Notes under the pieces: model-generated
Database searches by the model: none
What the model was told of the DNA's origin: nothing
The model's input: only the letters and a program-made list of their open reading frames with translations
Source: Thiobacillus sp. 65-1059
Lineage (GTDB): Bacteria; Pseudomonadota; Gammaproteobacteria; Burkholderiales; Thiobacillaceae
Reading direction: 5' to 3'
Length of the DNA stretch: 64,000 nucleotides
NCBI GenBank assembly: GCA_001897675.1
Contig: MKUE01000115.1
Coordinates: forward strand, 1 to 64,000
Translations under genes and position numbers: made by a program
Shown: one piece after another, positions 52,645 through 60,789 of the stretch
Numbering within the stretch: position 1 is the first letter of the stretch
Layout: each line of letters opens with the position of its first letter

Positions 52645-53913
52645 ATGGCACATATCGTAATTTTGGGTGCGGGCGTGGGCGGCATGACGATGGCCTACGA
52701 AATGCGCGAACAGGCGCGGACCGAAGACAAGGTCACCGTGATTTCCAACCTGCCGTATTTCCAGTTCACGCCGTCCAACCCCTGGGTCGGGGTCAACTGG
52801 CGCAAGCGCGACGACATCACCCTGCCGGCCGCGCCCTACCTCAACAAAAAAGGCATCGATTTCATCCCGGTCGGCGCCGCGCGCGTGCACCCCGAACGCA
52901 ACCAGGTCGAACTCGCCGATGGCCGGGCGGTGGACTACGACTTCCTCGTCATCGCGACCGGCCCCAAGCTGGCGTTCGACGAAATCCCGGGATTGGGCCC
53001 GGAAGGGCATACCCAGTCGGTGTGCCAGGTCGAACACGCCGTCGCCGCGGGTCAGGCCTGGGAACGCTTCGTGCAGGAGCCGGGGCCGATCGTGGTCGGC
53101 GCCGTGCAGGGGGCGTCGTGCTACGGGCCGGCGTATGAATTCGCCATGATCATGGACACCGACCTCAGGCGGCGCAAAATCCGCGACCGCGTGCCGATGA
53201 CCTACGTCACCGCCGAGCCCTACATCGGCCACCTGGGCCTGGGCGGCGTCGGCGACTCCAAGGGCATGCTGGAATCCGTGATGCGCGACCGCCACATCAA
53301 ATGGATCTGCAACGCCAAGGTCAGCAAGGTCGAAGCCGGCAAGATGTTCGTCGCCGAACACAACGAGAAAGGCGAGGTCGTCAAGGAACACGAATTGCCG
53401 TTCGCCTACTCGATGATGCTGCCCGCATTCAAGGGCATCGACGCCGTGTTCGGCATCGAGGGGCTGACCAATCCGCGCGGTTTCATCACCATCGACGCCT
53501 TCCAGCGCAACGCCAAATTCCAGAATGTCTATTCGGTGGGCGTGTGCGTCGCCATTCCGCCGGTCGAGGCCACGCCGGTGCCGACCGGAACGCCGAAAAC
53601 CGGCTACATGATCGAATCCATGGTCACCGCGGCGGCGCGTAACATCCGCGCCGTGCTGGACGGCCGCGAACCCACCGAGAAAGCCACCTGGAATGCCATC
53701 TGCCTGGCCGATTTCGGCGACACCGGCGCTGCCTTCGTGGCGCTGCCGCAGATCCCGCCGCGCAACGTCAACTGGTTCAAGGAAGGAAAATGGGTGCACC
53801 TGGCCAAGGTCGCATTCGAGAAATACTTCATGCGCAAGATGAAAAAAGGCTCGACCGAGCCGCTGTACGAAAAATACGTGCTCGGTCTGATGGGCATCAA
53901 GAAGCTCAAGTGA
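52645..53913 (+). CDS. sqr: Sulfide:quinone oxidoreductase
   Basis: A 422-residue peripheral membrane flavoprotein that oxidises sulfide and reduces quinone, leaving sulfane sulfur. The FAD motif is ILGAGVGGMTMAYEM, and the active-site cysteines Cys127 (QSVCQVEHA), Cys159 (GASCYGPAYE) and Cys353 (TWNAICLADFGD) are all present as in the Acidithiobacillus ferrooxidans enzyme. The C-terminal region has a basic amphipathic stretch (YFMRKMKKGS). AGGAGA precedes ATG 52645. It is followed by a clear terminator, so it is monocistronic. Confidence 0.93.
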   Translation: MAHIVILGAGVGGMTMAYEMREQARTEDKVTVISNLPYFQFTPSNPWVGVNWRKRDDITLPAAPYLNKKGIDFIPVGAARVHPERNQVELADGRAVDYDFLVIATGPKLAFDEIPGLGPEGHTQSVCQVEHAVAAGQAWERFVQEPGPIVVGAVQGASCYGPAYEFAMIMDTDLRRRKIRDRVPMTYVTAEPYIGHLGLGGVGDSKGMLESVMRDRHIKWICNAKVSKVEAGKMFVAEHNEKGEVVKEHELPFAYSMMLPAFKGIDAVFGIEGLTNPRGFITIDAFQRNAKFQNVYSVGVCVAIPPVEATPVPTGTPKTGYMIESMVTAAARNIRAVLDGREPTEKATWNAICLADFGDTGAAFVALPQIPPRNVNWFKEGKWVHLAKVAFEKYFMRKMKKGSTEPLYEKYVLGLMGIKKLK

Positions 53914-53935
53914 TTTCCCCCAGGCTCCTCCTTTC

Positions 53936-53958
53936 AAGCGCCTGCGGGCGCTTTTTTT
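53936..53958 (+). terminator. Rho-independent terminator of sqr
   Basis: Stem AAGCGCC / GGCGCTT with a 4-nt loop (TGCG), then seven T (52-58 of the hundred). It lies 23 nt after the sqr stop. It separates sqr from the original trpG leader. Confidence 0.85.
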
Positions 53959-54049
53959 GTGCCGATGCAGCAGGCTGCGCGGCTATAATCCGCTGCTCTG
54001 GCGCAGGCTTCCGCTTCGCCACGCCGCCGCGCCGCCGAAGGACACCCCC

Positions 54050-54073
54050 ATGCTGCTGATGATCGATAACTAT
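54050..54073 (+). other. Left attachment-site copy (attL), first 24 bp of trpG
   Basis: ATGCTGCTGATGATCGAT followed by AACTAT duplicates the first 24 nt of trpG (56670-56693) with two synonymous C/T differences. The native leader with GAAGGACACCCCC lies directly before it. After the copy the sequence diverges into the element and the frame closes 30 codons later. It is read as the left junction of a site-specific integration. Confidence 0.75.
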
Positions 54074-54184
54074 CATCGGCATCCAGTGAAGTCCAAGATT
54101 GTCCGATACCCAAGCCAAAAGCCAGAAGCGGCGCGGGTTTGAAGGCCAGCAACAACCATCATTGTCCATTGCCATCCGGTTAAA

Positions 54185-54225
54185 TTGCGGGTATCGTTGC
54201 GGGTATCGAAAGCCTGATACCCGCA
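54185..54225. repeat. GCGGGTATC repeats, left end of element
   Basis: Two direct copies of TTGCGGGTATC (54185-54195 and 54197-54207) and an inverted copy GATACCCGCA (54216-54225). The second and third form a 10-bp stem with an 8-nt loop, 3 nt before the integrase ATG. They could be recombinase arm sites or an operator. Confidence 0.7.
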
Positions 54226-54228
54226 GCC

Positions 54229-54672
54229 ATGCCCCTAACCGACGCCAAGATTCGCAACGCGAAGCCCGCAGACAAGCCGCAGAAGCTGGCGGACGGCGGC
54301 GGGCTGTACCTTGAAGTTCGACCGACCGGCGCGAAGTTGTGGCGCTACCGCTACCGCATCGCGGGCAAAGAAAACGTCTTTGCCGTCGGCGAGTACCCGA
54401 CCATCGGCCTATCGGACGCACGCGACGAACACCGCAAGGCGCGGGCATTGGTCGAACAAGGCATTCACCCTTCCCACAATCGACAGGCCGAACGGCTGGC
54501 GAACGTCACGGCCAACGCAAACACCTTCGAAGCCGTCGCGCGGGAGTGGATAGCGAAGAAGTCGGCAGGATGGACGCCGTACTATCTGCGGCAGGTTGAA
54601 CGCTTCATGGCCGCCGACGTTTGCCAACATGCTTTCGATTCTGTCGCGCATCCTGTCGGACAGCGAACTTGA
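54229..54672 (+). pseudogene. Truncated phage-type integrase (N-terminal part)
   Basis: A 147-residue frame. The first 130 residues match the DUF4102/Arm-DNA-binding N-terminus of P4-type tyrosine integrases (MPLTDAKIRNAKPADKPQKL, DGGGLYLEVRPTGAKLWRYRY, YPTIGLSDARDE) and the start of the core-binding domain (FEAVAREWIAKKSAGWTPYYLRQVERFMAADV). The catalytic domain with its Arg, His and Tyr is missing. After about 54620 the sequence belongs to another gene, so a deletion fused the two. Function is presumably lost. Confidence 0.85.
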
Positions 54673-54715
54673 ATCGCGCATTGAAGCTTTGGAGCAACGC
54701 GGGGGCTTGCACTGA
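54629..54715 (+). pseudogene. Short gene fragment or tiny ORF after the integrase deletion
   Basis: A 28-codon frame, MLSILSRILSDSELE..., ending GGLH. It overlaps the integrase remnant in another frame and shares TGATG with the next gene. The helical charged sequence looks like the C-terminus of a longer protein cut by the same deletion that truncated the integrase. Confidence 0.4.
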
Positions 54716-55161
54716 TGGCACGCATCGGACTTAAAGCCCGGCTGTCGAAACTGGAAAAGCAACGTCGCAAGGCGTCGCCGAACCGGGTTCTTCACTACAA
54801 CCCCGCCGACCTTGCAGGCGGCCCCCTAAGCGCCGACTTGCCCGTTCGTGTTGTCGGGTACTGGCGGAAGGGTGAAAACCCCGCCAGCGGGCCGCTAGGT
54901 GCCTTCGCGGGCCGGTTCGCCCTTATGCCCGACTTCGGTTCGGCTGCGGAATGGGAAGCGGCGGCGGAACGGCAGCAAAAGGAACTGTTGGCAACGGCCC
55001 GCAGCCGCACCAACGAACCGGCGACCGAAGCGCCCGATATTGTGGACACCATCGCCGAAGACGTGCCCGCACCCATGCGCAAAGGCGAAAAGGGCGCGCG
55101 TTTCGTTGAACTGGCAGACGGTCGCACCTTCGACCGCACAACCGGCGAATTCGTCGAATAA
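54715..55161 (+). CDS. Element-encoded protein of unknown function (148 aa)
   Basis: A 148-residue protein that I do not recognise. It begins with a basic helix (IGLKARLSKLEKQRRKA), then a globular section with SADLPVRVVGYWRKGENPASG and an Ala/Glu-rich helix, and ends with a short strand-like tail (FVELADGRTFDRTTGEFVE). No signal peptide or membrane segment. Its start overlaps the preceding stop. The arrangement resembles small conserved genes in phage-type modules, but no function is assigned. Confidence 0.65.
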   Translation: MARIGLKARLSKLEKQRRKASPNRVLHYNPADLAGGPLSADLPVRVVGYWRKGENPASGPLGAFAGRFALMPDFGSAAEWEAAAERQQKELLATARSRTNEPATEAPDIVDTIAEDVPAPMRKGEKGARFVELADGRTFDRTTGEFVE

Positions 55162-55230
55162 GGGGGCTGATGACGCGAACCGTTCAGGCGTCGGCGCATT
55201 CCGCGTCGCAACCTTCGAAGGAATTTCACC

Positions 55231-55950
55231 ATGAACCAAACGACCAACGCCGTAGCCCCGGCATTTACGAACAGCCTTGTACAGACGCCGCAAGCAAGCG
55301 GCTTTCTTGAACTGGCTGCAACCGAAACGGGCCGAAAAGCCTTCCTTGGCGACCCCGAAAAGTTCGACAGTGACGTAGGGCCGGACATTCTGAACGCGCA
55401 AATCGCGCTGCGGGATGGCGTCGAAACCATCGCCCGACTGTTGAAGGACGAAACCCGCAACGAAGTTCAGCGGCACGAAGTCGCGGGCGTTGTTGCCGCG
55501 CGCACCGTGGAAGCCTTGGAAAAGTCGAAAGCGGCCATCGAACGCCGGGCCGAACTGCTGTACAGCGACGGCGTAGCGCAGGCCGAACGGGAGTTTTCGC
55601 CCCGTGCCAGCCATGCCGCGCTTGAAAGCGAAATTCGCACGTACATTCGGGAGCTTGCGAACAAGGCCGACGGCCCTTCGAAGATTCGTGCGGCCATGCT
55701 CGAAAGCAAGGACGTTGCCGCCGTTATCTACCATTCGCCCGGCTTCCTTGTGGGCATCAACCCCGAAACGCATTCGAAGCTTCGTTTTGAAGCGACCGAA
55801 CGTTGGGTTCCCGACGCTTACAAGCGCATGACCGGCAGCATTGCGCTTTCTGAACTTGCGCCGAAGTTCGCCAAGGCTGCGAACAGCGTTCGAAACAGCT
55901 TCTACAACCCCACACTTGCCGCGAAGGTTTCGACGCGCGTTCAGTTCTAA
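55231..55950 (+). CDS. Element-encoded protein of unknown function (239 aa)
   Basis: A 239-residue soluble protein that I do not recognise. The middle third (about residues 75-150) is strongly helical and charged and could be a coiled coil (ARTVEALEKSKAAIERRAELLY). The C-terminal part has GFLVGINPETHSKLRFEATERWVPD. AAGGAA lies before the ATG. It follows the 148-aa gene by 69 nt on the same strand and is followed by a terminator. A structural or scaffolding phage-like role is only a guess. Confidence 0.65.
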   Translation: MNQTTNAVAPAFTNSLVQTPQASGFLELAATETGRKAFLGDPEKFDSDVGPDILNAQIALRDGVETIARLLKDETRNEVQRHEVAGVVAARTVEALEKSKAAIERRAELLYSDGVAQAEREFSPRASHAALESEIRTYIRELANKADGPSKIRAAMLESKDVAAVIYHSPGFLVGINPETHSKLRFEATERWVPDAYKRMTGSIALSELAPKFAKAANSVRNSFYNPTLAAKVSTRVQF

Positions 55951-55977
55951 CCGAACCCCAGTGCCATGGGACTTTTG

Positions 55978-56004
55978 CCCGGCCTTCGTGCCGGGTTTTT
56001 TTTT
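55978..56004 (+). terminator. Terminator after the 239-aa element gene
   Basis: Stem CCCGGC / GCCGGG with loop CTTCGT and nine T following, 28 nt after the stop. It closes the plus-strand unit of the element, and the convergent lipoprotein gene ends 3 nt beyond it. Confidence 0.85.
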
Positions 56005-56006
56005 CG

Positions 56007-56441
56007 TTAGCCGTTCTGGCAGTTGATCGGGCGACCGCGATAGATGATGTTCATTCCGGTCGTTACGTTCTGCGTTCTGACAATCTGCCCGTTTTGGTAG
56101 AAGAACCAAAATTGTTGGTTGCCGGTGTATCCGCCGTAAGAGTTCTTGGCGTTCACCAGAACGCACGACGAATAGCCGTAGATTGCGCGCTTGTTCGCTA
56201 TGGCGTGTTCTTTGCGCGGCGTGCTGAATTCGGCGTACCTCGCCGATTCGGGGTCTTTCAGCGTCTTCGTCATGTACGCCTTGATTAGCTCTTGGTAGTT
56301 GTCGGGATAGCTACCATAGTCGGCGTTTGGTTCGGGTAGCGTTGCCTTGTATACGTCAAAGGCTTCGTCGGCTTTCTGCGCTTGGGTGGCGCAACCGGCA
56401 AGAAGCGCCGTTGCGACCGCTAGAACTGCAATTCCTTTCAT
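56007..56441 (-). CDS. Element-encoded lipoprotein of unknown function
   Basis: A 144-residue lipoprotein with signal [18 protein letters not shown] and a clear lipobox (LLAGC). After an acidic, helical region ([27 protein letters not shown]) a C-terminal beta-rich part contains two cysteines ([17 protein letters not shown] and PINCQNG), possibly disulfide-bonded. AAAGGGGAAA precedes the ATG. It reads opposite to the other element genes. It may be a surface or exclusion-type cargo protein, but no family is recognised. Confidence 0.75.
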   Translation of the reverse strand: MKGIAVLAVATALLAGCATQAQKADEAFDVYKATLPEPNADYGSYPDNYQELIKAYMTKTLKDPESARYAEFSTPRKEHAIANKRAIYGYSSCVLVNAKNSYGGYTGNQQFWFFYQNGQIVRTQNVTTGMNIIYRGRPINCQNG

Positions 56442-56594
56442 GGTTTCCCCTTTCTTGTTGTGCGTCCGATGCGGCTTCATGCCAGCGGTGCCAGCTTCGC
56501 CCCTCATTGACAGTTTATGCGAAAGCCGATACGTGCGAAAATGCCGCGTTTGGTGTCGGCAGTTCCAGACCATCGCACAGGGTATCGAACGAAA

Positions 56595-56617
56595 TTGCGG
56601 GTATCCAAGCGGGTATC
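56595..56617. repeat. GCGGGTATC repeats, right end of element
   Basis: TTGCGGGTATC at 56595-56605 and GCGGGTATC at 56609-56617, with GGGTATC at 56579-56585 nearby. These match the left-end repeats at 54185-54225 and lie 52-75 nt inside the right trpG copy. Matching motifs inside both ends fit recombinase arm sites. Confidence 0.65.
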
Positions 56618-56669
56618 AAGCCCGGAAAGCTGGAACTAAAGCCTTGCAAATCAATAGGATACCTTCTTT

Positions 56670-56693
56670 ATGCTGCTGATGATCGACAACTAC
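56670..56693 (+). other. Right attachment-site copy (attR), 5' end of trpG
   Basis: The first 24 nt of the intact trpG gene, duplicated at 54050-54073. The upstream sequence AATAGGATACCTTCTTT belongs to the element, so trpG now uses an element-derived ribosome-binding region. Confidence 0.75.
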
Positions 56694-57239
56694 GACAGTT
56701 TCACCTACAACCTGGTGCAGTATTTCGGCGAGCTGGGCGAGGACGTCAGGGTGGTGCGCAACGACGAAATCGACCTCGCCGGCATCGCCGACATGCGCCC
56801 CGACCACATCGTCGTCTCGCCCGGGCCCTGCACGCCCAACGAGGCGGGCGTGTCGGTGCCGCTGATCAAGAAATTCGCCGGCGCGATTCCCATCCTCGGC
56901 GTCTGCCTCGGCCACCAGAGCATCGGCCAGGCCTTCGGCGGCAGGATCGTGCGGGCGAAGGAACTGATGCACGGCAAGACATCGATGGTCCATCACCTGG
57001 ATGCCGGCGTATTCAGCGGCCTGCCGAATCCCTTCCGCGCCACCCGCTACCACTCGCTGGTGATCGAGCGCGAAACCCTGCCGGACTGCCTCGACATCAC
57101 CGCGTGGACCGACGACGGCGAAATCATGGGGGTGCGCCACAAGACGCTGGCAGTCGAGGGGGTGCAGTTCCATCCCGAATCCATCCTCACCGAACACGGC
57201 CACGCCATGCTGGCGAATTTCCTGAAAGGTACCCGATGA
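56670..57239 (+). CDS. trpG: Anthranilate synthase component II (glutamine amidotransferase)
   Basis: A 189-residue class I amidotransferase that supplies ammonia to TrpE and may also serve folate synthesis. The oxyanion and catalytic motifs are [25 protein letters not shown] (nucleophile Cys) and [12 protein letters not shown] (His and Glu). The frame is intact despite the insertion at its first codons. It overlaps trpD by 4 nt. Confidence 0.95.
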   Translation: MLLMIDNYDSFTYNLVQYFGELGEDVRVVRNDEIDLAGIADMRPDHIVVSPGPCTPNEAGVSVPLIKKFAGAIPILGVCLGHQSIGQAFGGRIVRAKELMHGKTSMVHHLDAGVFSGLPNPFRATRYHSLVIERETLPDCLDITAWTDDGEIMGVRHKTLAVEGVQFHPESILTEHGHAMLANFLKGTR

Positions 57240-58267
57240 TCACGCCGCAACAGGCGCTCGCCCGGCTGGTCGAGCAGCGCGAAATCTTCCACGACGAGAT
57301 GCTGTCGCTGATGCGCCAGATCATGAACGGCGAACTCACGCCGGTGCAGATCGCCGGCATCCTCACCGGCCTTCGGGTGAAGAAGGAGACCGTGGGCGAG
57401 ATCGCCGCCGCGGCCCAGGTGATGCGCGAATTCGCCGCCACGGTGCCGGCACGGAACAGCGCGCATCTGGTCGACACCTGCGGCACCGGCGGCGACGCCG
57501 CGCATACCTTCAACATTTCCACCGCCGCCGCCTTCGTCGCGGCGGCGGCCGGTGCGCGGGTCGCCAAGCACGGCGGGCGCTCGGTGTCGTCGACCAGCGG
57601 CAGCGCCGATGTGCTGGAGGCGCTGGGCGTCAGCCTCGATCTCACCCCCGGGCAGGTGGCGGCGAGCATCGACGCCATCGGCATCGGCTTCATGTTCGCG
57701 CCGAAGTTCCACGGCGCGATGAAGCACGCCGCGCCGGCGCGCCGCGAGCTCGGCGTGCGCACGATCTTCAACATCCTCGGCCCGCTGACCAACCCGGCGG
57801 GCGCGCCGCACCAGCTGCTGGGGGTGTTCCACCCGGACCTGGTGGGCATTCTGGTGCGCGTGCTGCAACGCCTCGGCAGCCGTCACGTCATGGTGGTGCA
57901 CGGCTCCGACGGCATGGACGAAATCACCCTTTCCGGCGAAACCCTGATCGGCGAACTGAAGGATGGCGAGGTCATGGAATACGCGATCCATCCGCGCGAG
58001 TTCGGCTTCGAGCCGTGCGGCAGCGAAGCGCTCAAGGTGTGGGACGCGACGCAGGCGAAGGACATGCTGCTCGGCGTGCTCGACGGCCTGCCGGGACCGG
58101 CGCGCGACATCGTGCTGCTCAACGCTGGCGCAGCCATCTACGTGGCCGACCGTGCCGCCACGCTGGGCGAGGGGATCGAGCTGGCGCGCGAGGCGATCGC
58201 GAGCGGCGCGGCGCGCGAGCGGCTGCGGCAGCTGGTCGAGTTTTCCAACCGCGCCGGGGAAGCGTGA
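57236..58267 (+). CDS. trpD: Anthranilate phosphoribosyltransferase
   Basis: A 343-residue enzyme adding phosphoribose to anthranilate. It has the PRPP-binding motifs [19 protein letters not shown] and [21 protein letters not shown], and [34 protein letters not shown] in the anthranilate site region. It lies between trpG and trpC with near-zero spacing, the normal GDC order. Confidence 0.96.
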   Translation: MITPQQALARLVEQREIFHDEMLSLMRQIMNGELTPVQIAGILTGLRVKKETVGEIAAAAQVMREFAATVPARNSAHLVDTCGTGGDAAHTFNISTAAAFVAAAAGARVAKHGGRSVSSTSGSADVLEALGVSLDLTPGQVAASIDAIGIGFMFAPKFHGAMKHAAPARRELGVRTIFNILGPLTNPAGAPHQLLGVFHPDLVGILVRVLQRLGSRHVMVVHGSDGMDEITLSGETLIGELKDGEVMEYAIHPREFGFEPCGSEALKVWDATQAKDMLLGVLDGLPGPARDIVLLNAGAAIYVADRAATLGEGIELAREAIASGAARERLRQLVEFSNRAGEA

Positions 58268-58272
58268 GCGCC

Positions 58273-59061
58273 ATGTCCGACATCCTCGAAAAAATCCTCG
58301 CCACCAAGCGCGTCGAAATTGCCGCCGGACTTGCCAGCGTGCCGCTGGCCGAGATGCGGGCGCGCGCCGAAGCCGCTGCCGCCCCGCGTGACTTCGTCGG
58401 CGTGCTGCGCGCGAAGCTCGCCGCCGGACAGCCTGCGGTGATCGCCGAAATCAAGAAGGCCAGCCCCTCCAAGGGGGTGATCCGCCCCGACTTTCGCCCT
58501 GCCGAGATCGCGGCGAGCTACGAGGCGGGCGGCGCTGCCTGCCTGTCGGTGCTGACTGACCGCGACTACTTCCAGGGCAGCGCCGCGTATCTGGAACAGG
58601 CGCGCGCCGCGTGCGCGCTGCCGGTGCTGCGCAAGGACTTTCTCATCGACCCCTACCAGGTCTACGAAGCGCGCGCGATGGGGGCGGACTGTATTTTATT
58701 GATCGTCGCCGCGCTGGACCTGGCGCAGATGCAGGCGCTGGAAGCGCTGGCGTTCGAGTTGGGGATGGCGGTGCTGGTGGAGTCGCACGACACCACGGAA
58801 CTGGCCACCGCGCTGCAACTGAAGACGCCCCTGCAGGGCATCAACAACCGCAACCTGCGCAGCTTCGAGGTGAGCCTCGACACCACGCTGGCGCTGCTGC
58901 CGCAAATCGGCGGCGAGCGTGTCGTCGTCACCGAGTCCGGCATCCTCGCGCCGGTCGACGTCGCGCGCATGCGCAGCCACGGCGTCAACGCATTCCTGGT
59001 GGGCGAGGCCTTCATGCGCGCCGCCGATCCGGGCGCCGAACTGGCCAGGCTTTTTGCCTGA
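58273..59061 (+). CDS. trpC: Indole-3-glycerol phosphate synthase
   Basis: A 262-residue TIM-barrel enzyme closing the indole ring. Motifs are [74 protein letters not shown] and VVTESGI. ATG 58273 lies 5 nt after the trpD stop. It ends the trp cluster and is followed by a type A repeat. Confidence 0.96.
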   Translation: MSDILEKILATKRVEIAAGLASVPLAEMRARAEAAAAPRDFVGVLRAKLAAGQPAVIAEIKKASPSKGVIRPDFRPAEIAASYEAGGAACLSVLTDRDYFQGSAAYLEQARAACALPVLRKDFLIDPYQVYEARAMGADCILLIVAALDLAQMQALEALAFELGMAVLVESHDTTELATALQLKTPLQGINNRNLRSFEVSLDTTLALLPQIGGERVVVTESGILAPVDVARMRSHGVNAFLVGEAFMRAADPGAELARLFA

Positions 59062-59063
59062 CG

Positions 59064-59141
59064 AGATTCAAGTTGCAAGATTCAAGAGACAGGGTTTTCC
59101 TTGACTCCTGCAGCTTGAGCCTTGAACCTCGCGCAGCGTAG
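59064..59141. repeat. Intergenic repeat family A, copy 2
   Basis: Left arm AAGATTCAAGAGACAGG, four T, then right arm CTTGACTCCTGCAGCTTGAG, partly complementary to the left. It matches the copy at 48686-48756 in order and content. It sits between trpC and the convergent HerA-like gene and could also end transcription. Confidence 0.6.
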
Positions 59142-59151
59142 CTGCGTCGAG

Positions 59152-60660
59152 TCAGCGCTTGCCGCCGAACAGGCTGCCCAGCACGCCGCGCATGATGGCG
59201 CGGCCGACCTGGCTGCCGATGGAACGGGCCGCGGATTTCGCCATCGCCTCGACCGCCCCTTCGCGGCGCCCGCCGCGTCCGCCCAGAATGTCTCCCAGCA
59301 CGCCGCCGAGTCCGCCGCCACTGGCGCCGGGCCGGGTGGCGGCTTTGGCCTGCTGTTCCGCCTGGGCCTGCGCGGCCGCCGCCTGCTCGGCGCGCGCCTT
59401 CAGATTTTCATAAGCGGATTCGCGGTCGACGCTCTTGTCGTAGGCGCCGGCGACCAGCGAGGTCTGCATCAGCTGCTGGCGCTGCGCCGTGGTGATGGGG
59501 CCGATCTGCCCCTGCGGCGGCACGATGTAGGCGCGTTCGACCATGCCGGGGCGGCCTTTCTCGTCGAGCATGGACACCAGCGCCTCGCCGACACCGAGTT
59601 CGGTGATGACGGCGGCCTCGTCCAGCGCCGGATTGTCGCGCATGGTCTCGGCGGCGGCCTTGACGGCTTTCTGGTCGCGCGGCGAGAACGCGCGCAGCGC
59701 GTGCTGCACCCGGTTGCCGAGCTGCGAGAGGATCTTGTCGGGTACGTCGGCCGGATTCTGGGTGACGAAATACACGCCGACACCTTTGGAGCGGATCAGC
59801 CGCACCACCTGCTCGATCTTTTCCACCAGCGCGTCGGGCGCGTCGGCAAACAGCAGATGCGCTTCGTCGAAGAAGAACACCAGTTTCGGCTTGTCGAGGT
59901 CGCCCGCTTCGGGCAGGTTCTCGAACAGCTCCGCCAGCAGCCACAGCAGCAGCGTGGCGTACATTTTCGGCGCCTGCATCAGGCGGTCGGCCGACAGGAT
60001 GTTGATGACGCCGCGCCCGCGGTCGGTCTGGATCAGGTCGGCGATGTCGAGCATCGGCTCGCCGAAAATCCGCTCGCCGCCCTGCGACTCCAGCGCCAGC
60101 AGGCCGCGCTGGATGGCGCCGATCGAGGCCGGCGAGACGTTGCCGTAGTCGGTGGTGAACTGTTTGGCGTTCTCGCCGACGTAGGCCAGCATGGCGCGCA
60201 GGTCCTTCAGGTCGAGCAGCAAGAGGCCGTTGTCGTCGGCCACCTTGAACACCAGGTTCAGCACCCCGCTTTGGGTTTCGTTGAGATCCAGCATGCGCCC
60301 CAGCAGCAGCGGCCCCATGTCGGACACCGTGGCGCGCACCGGATGCCCGGATTCGCCGAAAGGATCCCACAAGGTGACCGGATAGCCCTGATAGGCAAAA
60401 CCTTCGAGCTTGAGCGACGCGACCCGCTCGGCCACCTTGGCGTTGCCGCCGCCGGGCTGCGACACGCCCGACAGGTCGCCCTTCACGTCCGACATGAAGC
60501 AGGGCACGCCGATTGCGGAGAAGTGCTCGGCCAGCGTCTGCAGGGTGACGGTCTTGCCGGTGCCGGTGGCGCCGGTGATGAGGCCGTGGCGGTTGGCCAT
60601 CTGCGGCAGCAGATGGAGATCGGCGGTGGCGTTCCTGGCGATGAGCAGCGGTTCGGTCAT
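59152..60660 (-). CDS. HerA-like ATPase (DUF853)
   Basis: A 502-residue ATPase of the HerA/DUF853 group. Walker A is [23 protein letters not shown], Walker B-like is [17 protein letters not shown], and the arginine-finger region is [30 protein letters not shown]. After residue 430 an Ala/Gln-rich coil leads to a Gly-rich tail ending LGSLFGGKR. It is widespread with unknown role; DNA translocation or repair is possible by analogy with HerA. Confidence 0.88.
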   Translation of the reverse strand: MTEPLLIARNATADLHLLPQMANRHGLITGATGTGKTVTLQTLAEHFSAIGVPCFMSDVKGDLSGVSQPGGGNAKVAERVASLKLEGFAYQGYPVTLWDPFGESGHPVRATVSDMGPLLLGRMLDLNETQSGVLNLVFKVADDNGLLLLDLKDLRAMLAYVGENAKQFTTDYGNVSPASIGAIQRGLLALESQGGERIFGEPMLDIADLIQTDRGRGVINILSADRLMQAPKMYATLLLWLLAELFENLPEAGDLDKPKLVFFFDEAHLLFADAPDALVEKIEQVVRLIRSKGVGVYFVTQNPADVPDKILSQLGNRVQHALRAFSPRDQKAVKAAAETMRDNPALDEAAVITELGVGEALVSMLDEKGRPGMVERAYIVPPQGQIGPITTAQRQQLMQTSLVAGAYDKSVDRESAYENLKARAEQAAAAQAQAEQQAKAATRPGASGGGLGGVLGDILGGRGGRREGAVEAMAKSAARSIGSQVGRAIMRGVLGSLFGGKR

Positions 60661-60789
60661 GGTGCGGGTTCCTGATTGGTCGATGCAGGAATTCTAGCGA
60701 GTTCGGCGGCGCCCCGCGTCAAGCAATCTATAGAAGCGGTCGCTAATATCCCGGGTATCATCGCGGCATGATGAAAACAGGGGGAAACC

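Larger units (their letters stand above)
54050..56693. mobile_element. Decayed integrative element inserted at the trpG start
   Basis: A 2.6 kb insert flanked by 24-bp copies of the trpG 5' end. It carries a truncated tyrosine-recombinase-type integrase, a short gene fragment, two genes of unknown function, and a minus-strand lipoprotein, and it has GCGGGTATC repeats inside both ends. Codon choice is more GAA/TTC-rich and less GC-rich than the flanking host genes. It lacks replication and packaging genes, so it is probably a remnant that cannot excise unless helped. Confidence 0.72.

Noticed and set aside
53957-54142. A 61-codon frame containing the left copy of the trpG start
   Set aside because: It only reads through the old leader and the attL copy into the element. 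It is a stub of trpG, not a gene.
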